Shown here: positions 1-9,252 of the stretch, in pieces | Layout of the letters: every line of letters begins with the position of its first letter | Numbering within the stretch: position 1 is the stretch's first letter | NCBI RefSeq assembly: GCF_016743815.1 | Contig: NZ_CP061035.1 | Coordinates: 1,490,501-1,554,500, forward strand | DNA from: Sphingomonas aliaeris | Lineage (GTDB): Bacteria; Pseudomonadota; Alphaproteobacteria; Sphingomonadales; Sphingomonadaceae | DNA length: 64,000 nt | Direction of reading: 5' to 3' | Translations under genes and position numbers: made by a program | The notes under the pieces: generated by a model | What the model was told of the DNA's origin: nothing | The model's input: only the letters and a program-made list of their open reading frames with translations | Database searches by the model: none

Positions 1-9
1 CCATGTCAG

Positions 10-49
10 GAGGTTGCCGGGGCGTCGAGAGACCCCGGCAGCCTCTTTT
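10..49 (+). terminator. Rho-independent terminator of an upstream gene
   Basis: A 13-bp stem (10-22 with 33-45, one G-T pair) closes a short loop and is followed directly by TTTT at 46-49. It would end a plus-strand transcript entering from left of the window. No gene is visible in positions 1-116. Confidence 0.7.
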
Positions 50-116
50 CATTTCTGGGCCTGGCGATGGTGTTCCCGATTCAGTCCGATGATCGCGCCG
101 GTCACTAAGGCGCCGG

Positions 117-434
117 TCAGTAAAGGCCCCGAGCGACGGCCAATTGCTCACGATCGCCGGTTCCCAGTCTTGCATCGTCCACGGCCGCGCGGGCGCGTTC
201 GAATTCGGGAAGGGGGACCCACCAGCGGATGCCGTCGATCGGCTCGTGGAAACATCCTTCCCCCGCACAGGCGGTACGAGTCGCCAGGCGATCGATCAGA
301 TTGGCCAGCATCAGGAATTGTTCGCGTTCGACACGCATGGCGCCGCCCGGCTGCAGCTTCGACAGGGCCGCCTTCATCCGCGCCTGCTCGGCACGGGCGA
401 TTTCAACCAGCATCTGATCGTCGGTTTTCGCCAT
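117..434 (-). CDS. Hypothetical protein, 105 aa
   Basis: I do not recognise the family. It is a small soluble protein with no signal peptide or membrane segment. The N-terminal half is charged and predicted helical; a Cys pair (CAGEGC, around residues 56-61) and a Trp-Trp pair (RWWVPLPE) lie in the C-terminal half. It starts at ATG 434, divergent from the amidase gene, and shares a 200-bp control region with it. The reading frame looks coding rather than antisense, because the opposite-strand frames are Arg/Ser-rich. Confidence 0.6.
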   Translation of the reverse strand: MAKTDDQMLVEIARAEQARMKAALSKLQPGGAMRVEREQFLMLANLIDRLATRTACAGEGCFHEPIDGIRWWVPLPEFERARAAVDDARLGTGDREQLAVARGLY

Positions 435-634
435 GTGACCGACTTACGGGAAATATCGTTAACGATGCGTAACCATGTTTTTTGTCGGTTCCGGTCGACG
501 GGATGATCGCGACGGTCGATCATCTTCCGTAGCGCGGTTTGCCGGATATTCGTTCTTGCCGACCCCTTCTGCCTGTTTCACTCTGGCGCATCCGGCGGAC
601 GGTTCCGTTCCGCCGACGAATGCAAGGCCGACAT

Positions 635-2209
635 ATGCGCATCGCCCCCATCCTGTTGCTTACGACTGCCATTGGTGCCGCTCCGGCGCAGGCACAGGTG
701 TCGGTCGAGGAACGGTCGATCACCGACCTGCAGACGATGATGGGGAAGACTTCGAGCAGCGAGGCGATCACGCGCGCCTATCTCGGCCGCATCGCTGCGA
801 TGGATCGCACGGGGCCGACGCTTCGCTCGATCATCGCGATCAATCCCGATGCGCTGGCACAGGCAAAGGCCAGCGATGCCCGGCGCCGCGCGCGCAAGTC
901 TCTGGGGCCGCTGGACGGCGTTCCGATCCTGATCAAGGACAATATCGAAACGCTGGATCCAGTCGCGACCACTGCGGGCAGTCTCGCCCTGAAGGACAAT
1001 ATCACGCACCGCGATGCGCCCGTCGTCGCGGGCCTGCGCGCGGCTGGCGCGGTGATCCTTGGCAAGACCAATCTCAGCGAATGGGCCAACATCCGATCCA
1101 CCGCCTCGATCAGCGGGTGGAGCGCCGTCGGTGGCTTGGTGCGCAACCCCTATGCGCTGGACCGCACGGCGTGCGGATCGTCCAGCGGATCCGGCGCAGC
1201 GATTGCCGCCAGTTTCGCCGCCGCTGCGCTGGGAACGGAGACCGATGGCTCGGTCGTTTGTCCGTCGGCCATGAACGGGCTGGTCGGGCTGAAACCGACG
1301 ATCGGGCTGGTCAGCCGCACGCATGTCGTTCCGATCAGCCATAGCCAGGATACGCCGGGACCGATGGCGCGCAACGTTCGCGACGTCGCGCTGCTGTTCT
1401 CGGCGATGATAGGGGCGGATCCGGCCGACCCTTCCACCGCCGGCGCCGGGCGATATGCGCATGATTACACCAGGACTCTGTCGACCAACGCGCTTCGTGG
1501 CGTTCGTGTCGCGGTACTTCGCCCGGACATGCCGGCGGCGATGAAGCCGGTGTACGACGCGGCGCTCGCCGATCTGAAGAAAGCGGGCGCCATCCTGATC
1601 GACGTCGGGGCGCCGAAGGCCGACGGGCTCGGGGATGCCGAGTTCGACGTTCTGAAGACCGAGTTGAAGGCCGATCTCGATGCGTATCTTGCGACGACCC
1701 CGGCAAGCGTGAAGACGCGGTCGCTGGATCAGGTCATCGCCTACAATGCCGCCAATGCGGGAAGCGAGATGTCGTTTTTCGGGCAGGAGATCTTCCAGAT
1801 GGCGGCCGAGACCCGAGGGCTGGCCGATGCCGAGTATCTCGGCCTGCGGGCTAAGTCGCTGCGCCTGTCCGGACCAGAGGGGATCGACGCGATGTTGAAG
1901 ACCGCGAATGCAGCGAGCCTCGTCGCGCCGACCTATGGCCTGCCGTGGCTGAGCGATACCGTGTCCGGAGATCGATCGACCGGCCCCAGTGCTAGCGAGA
2001 TGCCTGCGGTGGCCGGCTATCCCCATCTCACCGTGCCGATGGGGCTGGCGAAGGGATTGCCCGTCGGGCTGTCGTTCATCGCCACGGCGTTCGACGATCA
2101 GCGCGTGCTGAACGCCGGCTATGCGTACGAACAGGCGAGCAAATCGCGCGTTCCGCCGCGATATCTGCCGGTCGCCGATGCAGGGCAGGGGCTGGACGGA
2201 CGTCGCTAG
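635..2209 (+). CDS. Amidase signature family hydrolase, probably secreted
   Basis: This 524-aa protein is an amidase-signature hydrolase that cleaves amide bonds with a Ser-cisSer-Lys triad. The lysine lies in ILIKDN (about K101), the cis-Ser in ACGSSSGSG (about 184) and the nucleophile in TETDGS (about S206). ATG 635 is preferred over an in-frame ATG at 539, because it gives a signal peptide (LLLTTAIGAAPAQAQ, cleavage after about residue 21) and the extra 32 residues are Arg-rich noise. That suggests export to the periplasm. The substrate cannot be told from sequence. The TAG stop overlaps the stop of the convergent DUF2721 gene. Confidence 0.9.
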   Translation: MRIAPILLLTTAIGAAPAQAQVSVEERSITDLQTMMGKTSSSEAITRAYLGRIAAMDRTGPTLRSIIAINPDALAQAKASDARRRARKSLGPLDGVPILIKDNIETLDPVATTAGSLALKDNITHRDAPVVAGLRAAGAVILGKTNLSEWANIRSTASISGWSAVGGLVRNPYALDRTACGSSSGSGAAIAASFAAAALGTETDGSVVCPSAMNGLVGLKPTIGLVSRTHVVPISHSQDTPGPMARNVRDVALLFSAMIGADPADPSTAGAGRYAHDYTRTLSTNALRGVRVAVLRPDMPAAMKPVYDAALADLKKAGAILIDVGAPKADGLGDAEFDVLKTELKADLDAYLATTPASVKTRSLDQVIAYNAANAGSEMSFFGQEIFQMAAETRGLADAEYLGLRAKSLRLSGPEGIDAMLKTANAASLVAPTYGLPWLSDTVSGDRSTGPSASEMPAVAGYPHLTVPMGLAKGLPVGLSFIATAFDDQRVLNAGYAYEQASKSRVPPRYLPVADAGQGLDGRR

Positions 2210-2667
2210 GCTTGATCACGTTCCAGCAATTCCGGCCGGATGCGGATTGCGTTCAGCGACATGCGGACTTCCAGCAGGAACGACGCCAGCGAAGCGATCA
2301 GCAGCATCATCGCCAGGATGAAGGACAGGGCCACGATCGTCCCGATATGCAGCTTGATCAGTTCGGATACGAACAGCAACGCGACGACGAGGCAGGTCAT
2401 CACCGCGCTGGACACCGCCAGCACCAGCGAGGCGTTGATGACCGAAATGCGCTTGTTCAACAGCCGCAATTCCCACACGTGACGGTCGTGCTCCGGCCCG
2501 GTCGAGCGCGGATGGAGTTGCTCTACCGCCCGCGCCCGATCTACGACGCGGGACAAGCGACCCGCCAGCACGTTCAGCAGCGCGCCGATACCGGCCAGCA
2601 TGAAAACGGGGCTGAGCGAAAGCTGAATCGTCTGCGCGATGGTGGTGACGGCGGGGATGGAGAACAT
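2206..2667 (-). CDS. DUF2721 family membrane protein
   Basis: This 153-aa inner-membrane protein has a hydrophobic N-terminal segment (about residues 12-35), a basic/acidic helical linker (GRLSRVVDRARAVEQL) and two long hydrophobic segments (about 78-105 and 110-135). That is the DUF2721 layout, a family of unknown function. It is transcribed away from the CelD-like gene, with 80 bp between them. Its TAG stop overlaps the amidase TAG within the palindrome CTAG at 2206-2209. Confidence 0.85.
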   Translation of the reverse strand: MFSIPAVTTIAQTIQLSLSPVFMLAGIGALLNVLAGRLSRVVDRARAVEQLHPRSTGPEHDRHVWELRLLNKRISVINASLVLAVSSAVMTCLVVALLFVSELIKLHIGTIVALSFILAMMLLIASLASFLLEVRMSLNAIRIRPELLERDQA

Positions 2668-2747
2668 AGGTGTGGTTGTGGCGGGGTGCCGACCGCATGG
2701 TCAAGCGCGAACCGGTTGGTAACCCATAGCGATTACCGCAAGTCGTT

Positions 2748-3850
2748 ATGAATGCGCCGATCATGCCTTCCCAGTTTCAGACGCTGTCGCCGGTGGTGCG
2801 CGCCGTGACGTTAGAAGGGCTGTCGGGTCTGATCGATCACGTCGCCGAGCGCAGCGCGCCCACCCATCGCTTCCTCCGCTATCAGTGGTACGCCGCTGCG
2901 CTGTCTGCCTATGGCGGTCGCGCTCGCACGATCGTCGTGGAGGCGGGTGGCGAACCCGTGATCACGCTGCCGATGGTGCGGTTCGGGCCGGCCCTCGCCC
3001 GGTGTGCGGCCGTGCCCGGAAGCTATTGGCCGTTCCGCAGCTTTCCGGCGGACATCGATGCGGGGGCCGGCGCGTATGATGCGTTGCTCGAACGGCTGTG
3101 CGGCGACGTCAACGTTCTCCGGATCGGGCCAATCCATGACGATGATCCGTCGGCCATGAGATTGATCCAGGCCGCGCGGGCAGGGGGTGGGCCGTGCTGG
3201 ATCGGTTCATCGCCGACACCTATGTGCTCGACATGGATGGCCCCGGCAAAGGCGGGCAGCCGCGCACATCGACGTTGCGCAAGAACCGGTACCACGAAAA
3301 GACGTTGGCGGAACACGGTACGCTCGACTGGCAGTTCCTGACGGGGCAGACGATCGATTCCGCCGCGTTCGATGCGATGGCGGCGGTGGAGGCGTCCAGC
3401 TGGATAGCGGCGCGAACCAATGGAGCCGACGCCAAATTTACCGCGACCGGACACGGCGCGTTCTGGCGAAGCGTCGCGACCGACCCCGTTCTTGCCGGGA
3501 TGCTATGGGCCGCTGTCCTGCGCGTCGGTGGCAAGGCGGCGGCATTCTCGTTCGATATCAACGTGCCGGGCCTGAAGTACGCGATCGCCAACAGCTTCGA
3601 TCCGGCCTTTGCGAAATCGTCGCCGGGCAAGCTCCTCTATCACCGGAATCTGGTCCGGGCCCGCACCGACGGTATCCATCGCGTCGACTGGGGTGCGGGG
3701 GATAGCGGCTATAAGCAGACGATCGGCGCCGAACGTGGCCAGGCGATCCGCGACTGGCTGCTCATCCGGCCGCGCGTACCGGCGATGCTTGGCCGGACGC
3801 TCCGTCGTATCTGGGAACGGAGCGGACAGACGCAGAAAGTCACGCACTGA
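2748..3850 (+). pseudogene. CelD/BioF2-like GNAT acyltransferase, frameshifted
   Basis: Two overlapping frames make one protein of about 367 aa of the CelD/BioF2-like GNAT type, linked in the family to exopolysaccharide and cell-surface modification. Frame one (from 2748) carries the N-terminal half. Frame two (from about 3190) carries the C-terminal half with TLRKNRYHEK, typical of these proteins, and a GNAT core. The join is at the run CAGGGGGTGGG (3181-3191): adding one G gives the continuous reading RAGGWAVLDRF. As sequenced the product is truncated. Because the rest is intact, a sequencing error is as likely as a true mutation. Confidence 0.75.
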
Positions 3851-3892
3851 CCGTCAGTGGCGGTATCTTGTTTCTATCAGCAAGGACCGGCC

Positions 3893-3930
3893 AAACAAAA
3901 ATGGTCTCCGCCTCTTTCGAGGCGGAGGCC
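3893..3930 (-). terminator. Rho-independent terminator after the PEP-CTERM gene
   Basis: A 12-bp stem (3903-3914 with 3919-3930, one wobble) has a TTTC tetraloop. Read on the minus strand it is followed by ATTTTTGTTTGG, a T-rich tract. It lies 24 bp past the PEP-CTERM stop. On the plus strand the following AAATTTGGTTTT is weaker but could also end the CelD-like transcript. Confidence 0.85.
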
Positions 3931-3953
3931 AAATTTGGTTTTAAGCCATTGGT

Positions 3954-4526
3954 TCAGGCGTAGGTAACGCGTACCGAAGGCTTTGCGCGACGGCGCATGC
4001 CGAAGCCGACCATGCCGAAGCCTGCGAGCATCATGCCCCAGGTTGCCGGCTCCGGAACGGCTGCCGCGTTCGAAATCGTCAGCTGGTACGTGCCGAAATC
4101 GAAGTTGTTGAAGCCGGTGATGACCGCGGTGTACACCGTGCCGGCCAGCAGCGTCTGCGTGAAGCCCGACAAAGCAAGGCTGCCTTGGAGGTCGTCGTTA
4201 GCGGCGATCACATTGGTCAGCGGCAAGGCCGGGTTGAACGGCGAAGCGTAGAGAACTAGGAACGGATCGTAGGCTGTGTTCGTGCTGGTCAGCAGGAACG
4301 TGTAGCTGCCGGTGGCAATCGGCGAGAACAGGAACGTGTTGTACGCAACGCTGGTACCCGTGCCCGATATCTGCGTGGGCGGGGTATCCGCGATAGGACG
4401 GTTGTAGACGGGGCCGCCGCTGGTGTCGCCGGTGACGCTGTAGACAACTGCAGCGCTGGCCGGAATTGCGGCTGCCGAAAATGCTGCAACTGCGAGTGTG
4501 GTCGTGATCTTGGACATGAAACTCAT
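3954..4526 (-). CDS. PEP-CTERM sorting-domain protein
   Basis: This 190-aa exported protein has a signal peptide (to about AIPASA, residue 25). A Thr/Ser/Asn/Gly-rich body follows, and the C-terminal sorting tail is VPEPATWGMMLAGFGMVGFGMRRR. That tail has the PEP box, a transmembrane stretch and an Arg cluster. In the family the tail is processed by exosortase and the protein is delivered to the surface or EPS matrix. No exosortase is in this window. A second in-frame ATG nine bases downstream (4517) is an alternative start. A sigma-54-type promoter lies about 70 bp upstream and a clear terminator follows. The ligand or role of the body domain is unknown. Confidence 0.9.
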   Translation of the reverse strand: MSFMSKITTTLAVAAFSAAAIPASAAVVYSVTGDTSGGPVYNRPIADTPPTQISGTGTSVAYNTFLFSPIATGSYTFLLTSTNTAYDPFLVLYASPFNPALPLTNVIAANDDLQGSLALSGFTQTLLAGTVYTAVITGFNNFDFGTYQLTISNAAAVPEPATWGMMLAGFGMVGFGMRRRAKPSVRVTYA

Positions 4527-4592
4527 GGCGGAGCTCTCTCTTCATTGTCTGGGACTATTCCCAAGTTGGTCACAGATACTCGCAACGAGAGT

Positions 4593-4608
4593 TGCACAAA
4601 CCGTGCCA
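4593..4608 (-). promoter_or_regulatory. Sigma-54 (RpoN) promoter for the PEP-CTERM gene
   Basis: Read on the minus strand the site is TGGCACGGTTTGTGCA. It matches the RpoN consensus TGGCACGNNNNTTGCA at all but one defined position and has the required GG-N10-GC spacing. It lies 67 bp upstream of the PEP-CTERM start, leaving a short leader. RpoN control of PEP-CTERM genes through PrsK/PrsR-type regulators is known in other bacteria. The region 4527-4757 otherwise holds only AT-rich DNA and no gene. Confidence 0.7.
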
Positions 4609-4757
4609 CTCGCAGTTTTCAGACAAAATTAAATTTACGCTAATATGTATGTAAGCAGCAGCGACACATTCTTGTGCCGTCGCGATAAGTTTGTTGTGCG
4701 TTACAGTATTTCGACAATGTTTCGACGGCGGTGTCGGCTGATGATATCCCGAAACTA

Positions 4758-5444
4758 TTAGGATTCTGCTTTAACGTACTCAAAGTACCAGACTTCGCGA
4801 CCTTGTCGGCGCGCCTTGCGCTCGTATCTCGTCTCGGGCCAGTCGTCCGGCCGGTTCAAGAAGTCCTGCGGGTTGCGTGCCTGCCAGACGAAGTCTCGAC
4901 GCGCGTTCATGATCATCATCGACCAGCGGCAATAGGTCGGATCGTCCGTACCGAGGCGGAACATCCCGCCGGTCTTCAGCTTGGATGCGATCAGATCCAG
5001 CGGGCCGTGATTGATCATCCGCCGCTTGGCATGCCGTGCTTTCCGCCAGGGATCCGGATGCAGAAGGTACAGCCGGTCGAGACTGGCGTCGGGAAGCCGT
5101 TCGACGACTTCGAGCGCATCGCCCATATGAATGCGGACGTTGGTCAGGTCGCCATCACGGACGTGCCCCAACGCACCGACGACGCCGTTCAGGAACGGTT
5201 CGCACCCGATGAAACCGGTATCGGGGTTCGCGCTCGCTTGTCCGGCGAGATGCTCGCCGGCGCCGAAACCGATTTCCACCTGCAACGGGCGATCGTCGCC
5301 GAACAGCGTATGCGGATCGAGCGCGCCCGTTTCAGGCACGCTGATCCGCGGCAGCAACTCCTCGACCAGTGCGGACTGGCCGAGGCGAAGCTTATGTCCC
5401 TGTCGGCGACCGTAAAGCCGCCGGATCGTCGTCGGATCGTTCAA
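4758..5444 (-). CDS. trmB: tRNA (guanine-N7-)-methyltransferase
   Basis: TrmB forms 7-methylguanosine at position 46 of tRNA using S-adenosylmethionine. The 228-aa length is normal. Visible motifs are the SAM-binding loop VEIGFGAGEHLAG (about residues 76-88), the second SAM motif NVRIHMGDA and the family signature HPDPWRKARHAKRR (about 149-162). It begins 10 bp after the metK stop, so lnt-metK-trmB looks like one transcription unit; placing a SAM-using enzyme directly behind SAM synthetase fits. Confidence 0.95.
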   Translation of the reverse strand: MNDPTTIRRLYGRRQGHKLRLGQSALVEELLPRISVPETGALDPHTLFGDDRPLQVEIGFGAGEHLAGQASANPDTGFIGCEPFLNGVVGALGHVRDGDLTNVRIHMGDALEVVERLPDASLDRLYLLHPDPWRKARHAKRRMINHGPLDLIASKLKTGGMFRLGTDDPTYCRWSMMIMNARRDFVWQARNPQDFLNRPDDWPETRYERKARRQGREVWYFEYVKAES

Positions 5445-5454
5445 AGCGAAGCCT

Positions 5455-6672
5455 TCAGGCGACTGCGGCCTTCAGCGCATCGACCAGATCGGTCTTTTCC
5501 CAGGTGAAGCCTTCACCCTCGGGATCGCGCCCGAAATGGCCATAGGCTGCGGTGCGCTTGTAGATCGGCTGGTTGAGCTTCAGGTGTTCGCGGATACCCT
5601 TCGGGGTCAGGCGAACGAGCTGCGGCAGCACTTCCTCCAGCTTCGCTTCGGCGACCGTGCCGGTGCCGTGCGTATCGACATAGACGGACAGCGGCTCGGC
5701 AATGCCGATCGCGTAGGAAAGCTGGATCGTCACACGCTTGGCGAGCCCCGCCGCGACGACGTTCTTCGCGAGATATCGCGCGACATAGGCGGCCGAGCGA
5801 TCGACCTTCGTCGGATCCTTGCCCGAAAACGCGCCGCCGCCGTGCGGAGCTGCCCCGCCGTACGTGTCGACGATGATCTTGCGACCCGTGACGCCCGCAT
5901 CACCGTCCGGCCCGCCGATCTCGAATGCGCCGGTCGGGTTGATGTACGTCTTGGTCTCTTCGGTCACGAAGCCGTCCGGGAGCGTCTCGGTCAGGACCTT
6001 CGTCACATAGGCGTGCAGTTCCTGATACAGTTCCGGATTGGCGTTGTCGCCTTGCAGGCAATAGCCCGGCTTGTGCTGCGTAGAGACGACCAGCGCGGTC
6101 GCGCGAACCGGCTTCTCGTCCTTATATTCCAGCGTGACCTGGCTCTTTGCGTCCGGTTCCAGGAACGGTGCCGCACCCGAATGGCGATCGGCCGCCATCC
6201 GCTCGAGGATCTTGTGGCTGTAATACAGGGTGGCCGGCATCAGGCCCGGCGTTTCGTCAGTCGCGTAGCCGAACATGATACCCTGATCGCCTGCGCCTTC
6301 ATCCTTGTTGGCACCTTCGTCCACGCCCATCGCGATTTCCGCGGACTGGCCGTGCAGATTGTTTTCGAAACGGAAGCTGTTCCAGTGGAAGCCGGTTTGT
6401 TCGTAACCGATTTCCTTCACGGTGTTGCGGACGGCAGCTTCGATCTCTTCGAGCACGCCCGGTGCCCATTCGCCATTCTCGTAAATGCCCTTGCCGCGGA
6501 TTTCGCCGGCCAGCACGACGAGTTGGGTGGTCGTCAGCGTTTCGCAGGCGATGCGCGCCTGCGGGTCCTTGGCCAGAAACAGATCGACGATCGTGTCGCT
6601 GATCTGGTCCGCGACCTTGTCCGGATGACCCTCGGAAACCGATTCGGAGGTAAAGAGAAACGAAGCGCGCAT
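5455..6672 (-). CDS. metK: S-adenosylmethionine synthetase
   Basis: MetK makes S-adenosylmethionine from ATP and methionine in the cytosol. From ATG 6672 it is 405 aa, slightly longer than the E. coli enzyme and typical of alphaproteobacteria. Visible are [20 protein letters not shown] (ATP site, residues 5-24), [12 protein letters not shown] and the loop [19 protein letters not shown]. The longer in-frame start at 6771 adds 33 unlike residues and overlaps lnt, so it is rejected. An AT-rich palindrome 45-66 bp upstream (6717-6738) may be a regulatory site. Confidence 0.97.
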   Translation of the reverse strand: MRASFLFTSESVSEGHPDKVADQISDTIVDLFLAKDPQARIACETLTTTQLVVLAGEIRGKGIYENGEWAPGVLEEIEAAVRNTVKEIGYEQTGFHWNSFRFENNLHGQSAEIAMGVDEGANKDEGAGDQGIMFGYATDETPGLMPATLYYSHKILERMAADRHSGAAPFLEPDAKSQVTLEYKDEKPVRATALVVSTQHKPGYCLQGDNANPELYQELHAYVTKVLTETLPDGFVTEETKTYINPTGAFEIGGPDGDAGVTGRKIIVDTYGGAAPHGGGAFSGKDPTKVDRSAAYVARYLAKNVVAAGLAKRVTIQLSYAIGIAEPLSVYVDTHGTGTVAEAKLEEVLPQLVRLTPKGIREHLKLNQPIYKRTAAYGHFGRDPEGEGFTWEKTDLVDALKAAVA

Positions 6673-6716
6673 CTGATAACCCTTGGCTGGACGCGGGCCG
6701 ATCGGGGCCGGCGCCG

Positions 6717-6738
6717 CATATAAAGCTTTCCTTATATG
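6717..6738 (-). promoter_or_regulatory. AT-rich palindrome upstream of metK, candidate operator
   Basis: The arms CATATAA (6717-6723) and TTATATG (6732-6738) form a 22-bp dyad, extendable to 9-nt arms with one mismatch. It stands out in GC-rich surroundings, in the 73-bp lnt-metK gap. The shape (ATAT...ATAT) resembles sites of ArsR-type regulators. SahR-like ArsR proteins control methionine-cycle genes in other Proteobacteria, so a methionine/SAH-responsive operator is my inference. Confidence 0.4.
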
Positions 6739-6745
6739 ACCGGCA

Positions 6746-8329
6746 CTAGCCTCGCCGGCGACGGAAGGCAATTGCGAACGACATCAGCATGGCCGCTACG
6801 ACGAGCACCATCCAGTTACCGGCGCGTGCGAACACTGTCGGCGGAAGCGCGGCGGGCATCGGCAGTTCAATCGCGCCCGATGTGTCGCTCGGCACCGTCG
6901 CGAGCAGCCGGCCGTCGGCGGCGATGATCGCGGATATGCCCGTGGGCGTGGAGCGTATGATCGGCAGTCCTTCCTCGATCGCCCGCAATCGTGCCTGCGC
7001 GAGGAATTGCGGCGGGCCGGACGGGCCGTACCAGGAATCGTTCGACGGATTGAACAGCATCGCCGGGCGCTTTGCCAGGTCCACGACCTCGCCCGAGAAG
7101 ATGATCTCGTAGCAGATCTGCATGCCGATCGTCCCGAAGGCGGGCAGGGTCAGCCCGCGCGGGCCCGGACCGTCGATGAAATCCGTGTCGCCGGGGACGA
7201 GGCGGTTGAGGCCGATGCGGGAGAGCAAGGGGCGGGCCGGAAGGTATTCGCCATAGGGCACCAGATGCGCCTTGTCGTAGCGGCCGAGGATGCGTGCCGA
7301 CCGGTCGATCGCGAAGACGGAATTGGTTGCCGATACCATCTCTCCGCGGCGGTCGAACTGGATCGCGTTGCCGCCGGTGAGCACGACGTCGCTCGGGCCG
7401 AGCAAAGCGGCGATCCGGCGACGCGCGGTTGCGGCATAGCCTTGCCAATAGGCTTCGGGCGGATAGCCGTCCTCCAGCATGAAGCGCACGGCGCCCTCTG
7501 GCCAGACGATCAGGCGGGGCGCGGGGCCGGGCTTGCCGTTCAGCCGGAGCAGCGCCTGCAGGTTCATCTCGGCATAGTCGTCCTGCGGGCGTTCCTCCTG
7601 ATCGAGATCCGGCTGGACGACGCGAACGCGCGGCGTGGCGGCGGTGGAAGCCGTCGGCACCGGTGAATTGGCAAGACCGACAACCGCAAGCAAAGCGAGC
7701 GGCACGATCGCGAGAAGCGCGGGCTTCCACCGCCTCCATAGGAGCGGCAGGATCAGTCCTGCGGCGGCAATCGTGAGGCCGGACAAAGCGTAGGTGCCGA
7801 CCCAGGCGGCCACGTTGGCGACGCCCGTTACCGGCAGCCAGATGATCCCTAGCGGATTCCACGGATAGCCGGTGAACATCGTTCCGCGCAGCCACTCGGT
7901 AACGGCCCAGCCCGCGCCGAATACCAGCGCGAACGCAGCGCCGGGCGGGGTCCCGACGTCCCCGGCCGAACGCGGACTTGCCAGTCGCCATGCAAAGCCC
8001 GCCGCAAGCAACGGATAGACCGCAAGATACAAAGCGAGCAGGAGGACCGCGCCATAGCCCAGCCAGTGCGGCATCGTATCCTGGAACGTGAACGCCCGCT
8101 GGATCCACACATTGCCGATTGTGAATTGGCCGACGCCGAACAGCCAGCCGCGAAACAGCGCCTGCCGCAGGGTGCGCGCATCATAGACCAGCCACAACCA
8201 GGCGCCGAGGCAGACGAGCGTGACGGGCCACCAGTCGAGCGGCGCAAACCCGGTCGCCGACAGCGCGCCGAGTGCGAGCGACAGGAGAGGAGCGAAGCGT
8301 GTCGCGGCGCTCGAATTCGTATCGACCAA
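6746..8329 (-). CDS. lnt: Apolipoprotein N-acyltransferase
   Basis: Lnt transfers the third acyl chain from phospholipid to the N-terminal Cys of lipoproteins at the periplasmic face of the inner membrane. The 527-aa protein has about six membrane helices in residues 1-210, then a nitrilase-type domain with the Glu-Lys-Cys triad ([27 protein letters not shown]), and a last membrane helix near the C-terminus. It precedes metK on the same strand. In many proteobacteria lnt follows corC; here corC lies about 5 kb away and lnt has moved to metK. Confidence 0.95.
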   Translation of the reverse strand: MVDTNSSAATRFAPLLSLALGALSATGFAPLDWWPVTLVCLGAWLWLVYDARTLRQALFRGWLFGVGQFTIGNVWIQRAFTFQDTMPHWLGYGAVLLLALYLAVYPLLAAGFAWRLASPRSAGDVGTPPGAAFALVFGAGWAVTEWLRGTMFTGYPWNPLGIIWLPVTGVANVAAWVGTYALSGLTIAAAGLILPLLWRRWKPALLAIVPLALLAVVGLANSPVPTASTAATPRVRVVQPDLDQEERPQDDYAEMNLQALLRLNGKPGPAPRLIVWPEGAVRFMLEDGYPPEAYWQGYAATARRRIAALLGPSDVVLTGGNAIQFDRRGEMVSATNSVFAIDRSARILGRYDKAHLVPYGEYLPARPLLSRIGLNRLVPGDTDFIDGPGPRGLTLPAFGTIGMQICYEIIFSGEVVDLAKRPAMLFNPSNDSWYGPSGPPQFLAQARLRAIEEGLPIIRSTPTGISAIIAADGRLLATVPSDTSGAIELPMPAALPPTVFARAGNWMVLVVAAMLMSFAIAFRRRRG

Positions 8330-8455
8330 GGTCTTCCTTACACATTGCCGGTTTGCGCGAACGGCATCATCGGCATCGGGACCGCATATGCGGTGCGTGG
8401 GTCAGCGCGACAAGTGCGGGGTGACGTGCGGCGGTGCGACCGCTATTCCTGCGGG

Positions 8456-8872
8456 ATGATACGCCCATTCCACCTCGCCTTTCCCGTCCACGATCTCGCC
8501 GCGGCGCGCGCCTTTTACGGCGGCGTGATGGGGTGTGCGGAGGGCAGGAGCAGCGAGCGCTGGATCGACTTCGATCTGTTCGGCCATCAGATCGTCGCGC
8601 ATCTCGATCCGCAGGCGCAGTCCGTCGTCGTGTCGAATCCGGTCGACGGACACGATGTGCCCGTGCCGCATTTCGGGGTCGTGCTGACGATGCCGGACTG
8701 GCAGGCGCTGGCGGCACGAGTGGAGGCGGCGGGCATAACGTTCGGCATCGCGCCGCATATCCGCTTCAAGGGGCAGCCGGGCGAGCAGGCGACGATGTTC
8801 TTTCGCGACCCATCGGGCAACGCCTTGGAGTTCAAGGCGTTTGCGGATGACGCGATGCTGTTTGCGACATGA
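8456..8872 (+). CDS. VOC family (glyoxalase-like) protein
   Basis: This 138-aa protein has the vicinal oxygen chelate fold. It starts with [23 protein letters not shown] (first beta-alpha-beta with a candidate metal His), contains [15 protein letters not shown] and ends with the family motif [16 protein letters not shown] carrying the metal-ligand Glu. The upstream reading frame (from 8066) is antisense to lnt, so ATG 8456 is chosen. It is divergent from lnt and 10 bp ahead of the PHA-system gene. The substrate is unknown; related proteins include dioxygenases and glyoxalases. Confidence 0.85.
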   Translation: MIRPFHLAFPVHDLAAARAFYGGVMGCAEGRSSERWIDFDLFGHQIVAHLDPQAQSVVVSNPVDGHDVPVPHFGVVLTMPDWQALAARVEAAGITFGIAPHIRFKGQPGEQATMFFRDPSGNALEFKAFADDAMLFAT

Positions 8873-8882
8873 AGGACACCTG

Positions 8883-9185
8883 ATGACCGAGCCGATCACG
8901 ATGGACATACCGCACAAGCAAGGGCGCGACGCGGTACGGGCCAAGCTGGACCGGGGCGTGGGCAAGATCGCCGGGGTCGTTCCGGGCGGCGTCGTTGCGG
9001 ATCACCGTTGGGATGGGGACACGCTGCACTTCACGATCGAAGGAATGGGTCAGCGCGTTGCAAGCAGCGTGGAGGTTTTCGAAGACCGTGTGCACGCGGT
9101 GGTGGACCTGCCGCCGTTCCTGGCGCTGTTCGCCGACAAGATCCGCGCGAAACTCGCCAAGGACGCTCCTAAGTTGCTGGAGTAG
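8883..9185 (+). CDS. Polyhydroxyalkanoic acid system family protein
   Basis: This 100-aa protein matches the PHA granule-region family: MDIPHKQGRDAVRAKLDRGV at the start, a central DHRWDGDTLHFTIEGMGQ beta region and VDLPPFLALFADKIRAKL near the end. Family members often accompany polyhydroxyalkanoate genes, but none is nearby, so a role in storage granules is not shown here. The start at 8883 follows the VOC stop by 10 bp, which suggests co-transcription. A 17-bp inverted repeat follows. Confidence 0.8.
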   Translation: MTEPITMDIPHKQGRDAVRAKLDRGVGKIAGVVPGGVVADHRWDGDTLHFTIEGMGQRVASSVEVFEDRVHAVVDLPPFLALFADKIRAKLAKDAPKLLE

Positions 9186-9194
9186 GAACCGTCT

Positions 9195-9239
9195 CCGTTC
9201 GCCCTGAGCCTGCCATTTGGGAAGGCTCAGGGAGAACGG
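9195..9239. repeat. Palindromic REP-like hairpin between convergent genes
   Basis: Two 17-nt arms (9195-9211 and 9223-9239) with one mismatch carry the core CGTTCGCCCTGAGC. The hairpin lies between the stops of two convergent genes and may serve as a bidirectional terminator although it has no T tract. A related GAGCTCAGG-type sequence occurs in the repeat array at 44,400. Confidence 0.7.
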
Positions 9240-9252
9240 CCAGGAGAGGTGA

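Noticed and set aside
14..472. A 152-codon plus-strand frame at the left end
   Set aside because: It runs through a rho-independent terminator and is Arg/Pro/Ser-rich. The minus-strand 105-aa frame has better composition.
5536..6723. A 395-codon open frame opposite metK
   Set aside because: Antisense shadow; metK is unmistakable on the other strand.
6673..6745. SAM riboswitch before metK
   Set aside because: The gap is only 73 bp and I cannot fit a known SAM-II or SAM/SAH fold. The protein-operator reading of the dyad fits better.
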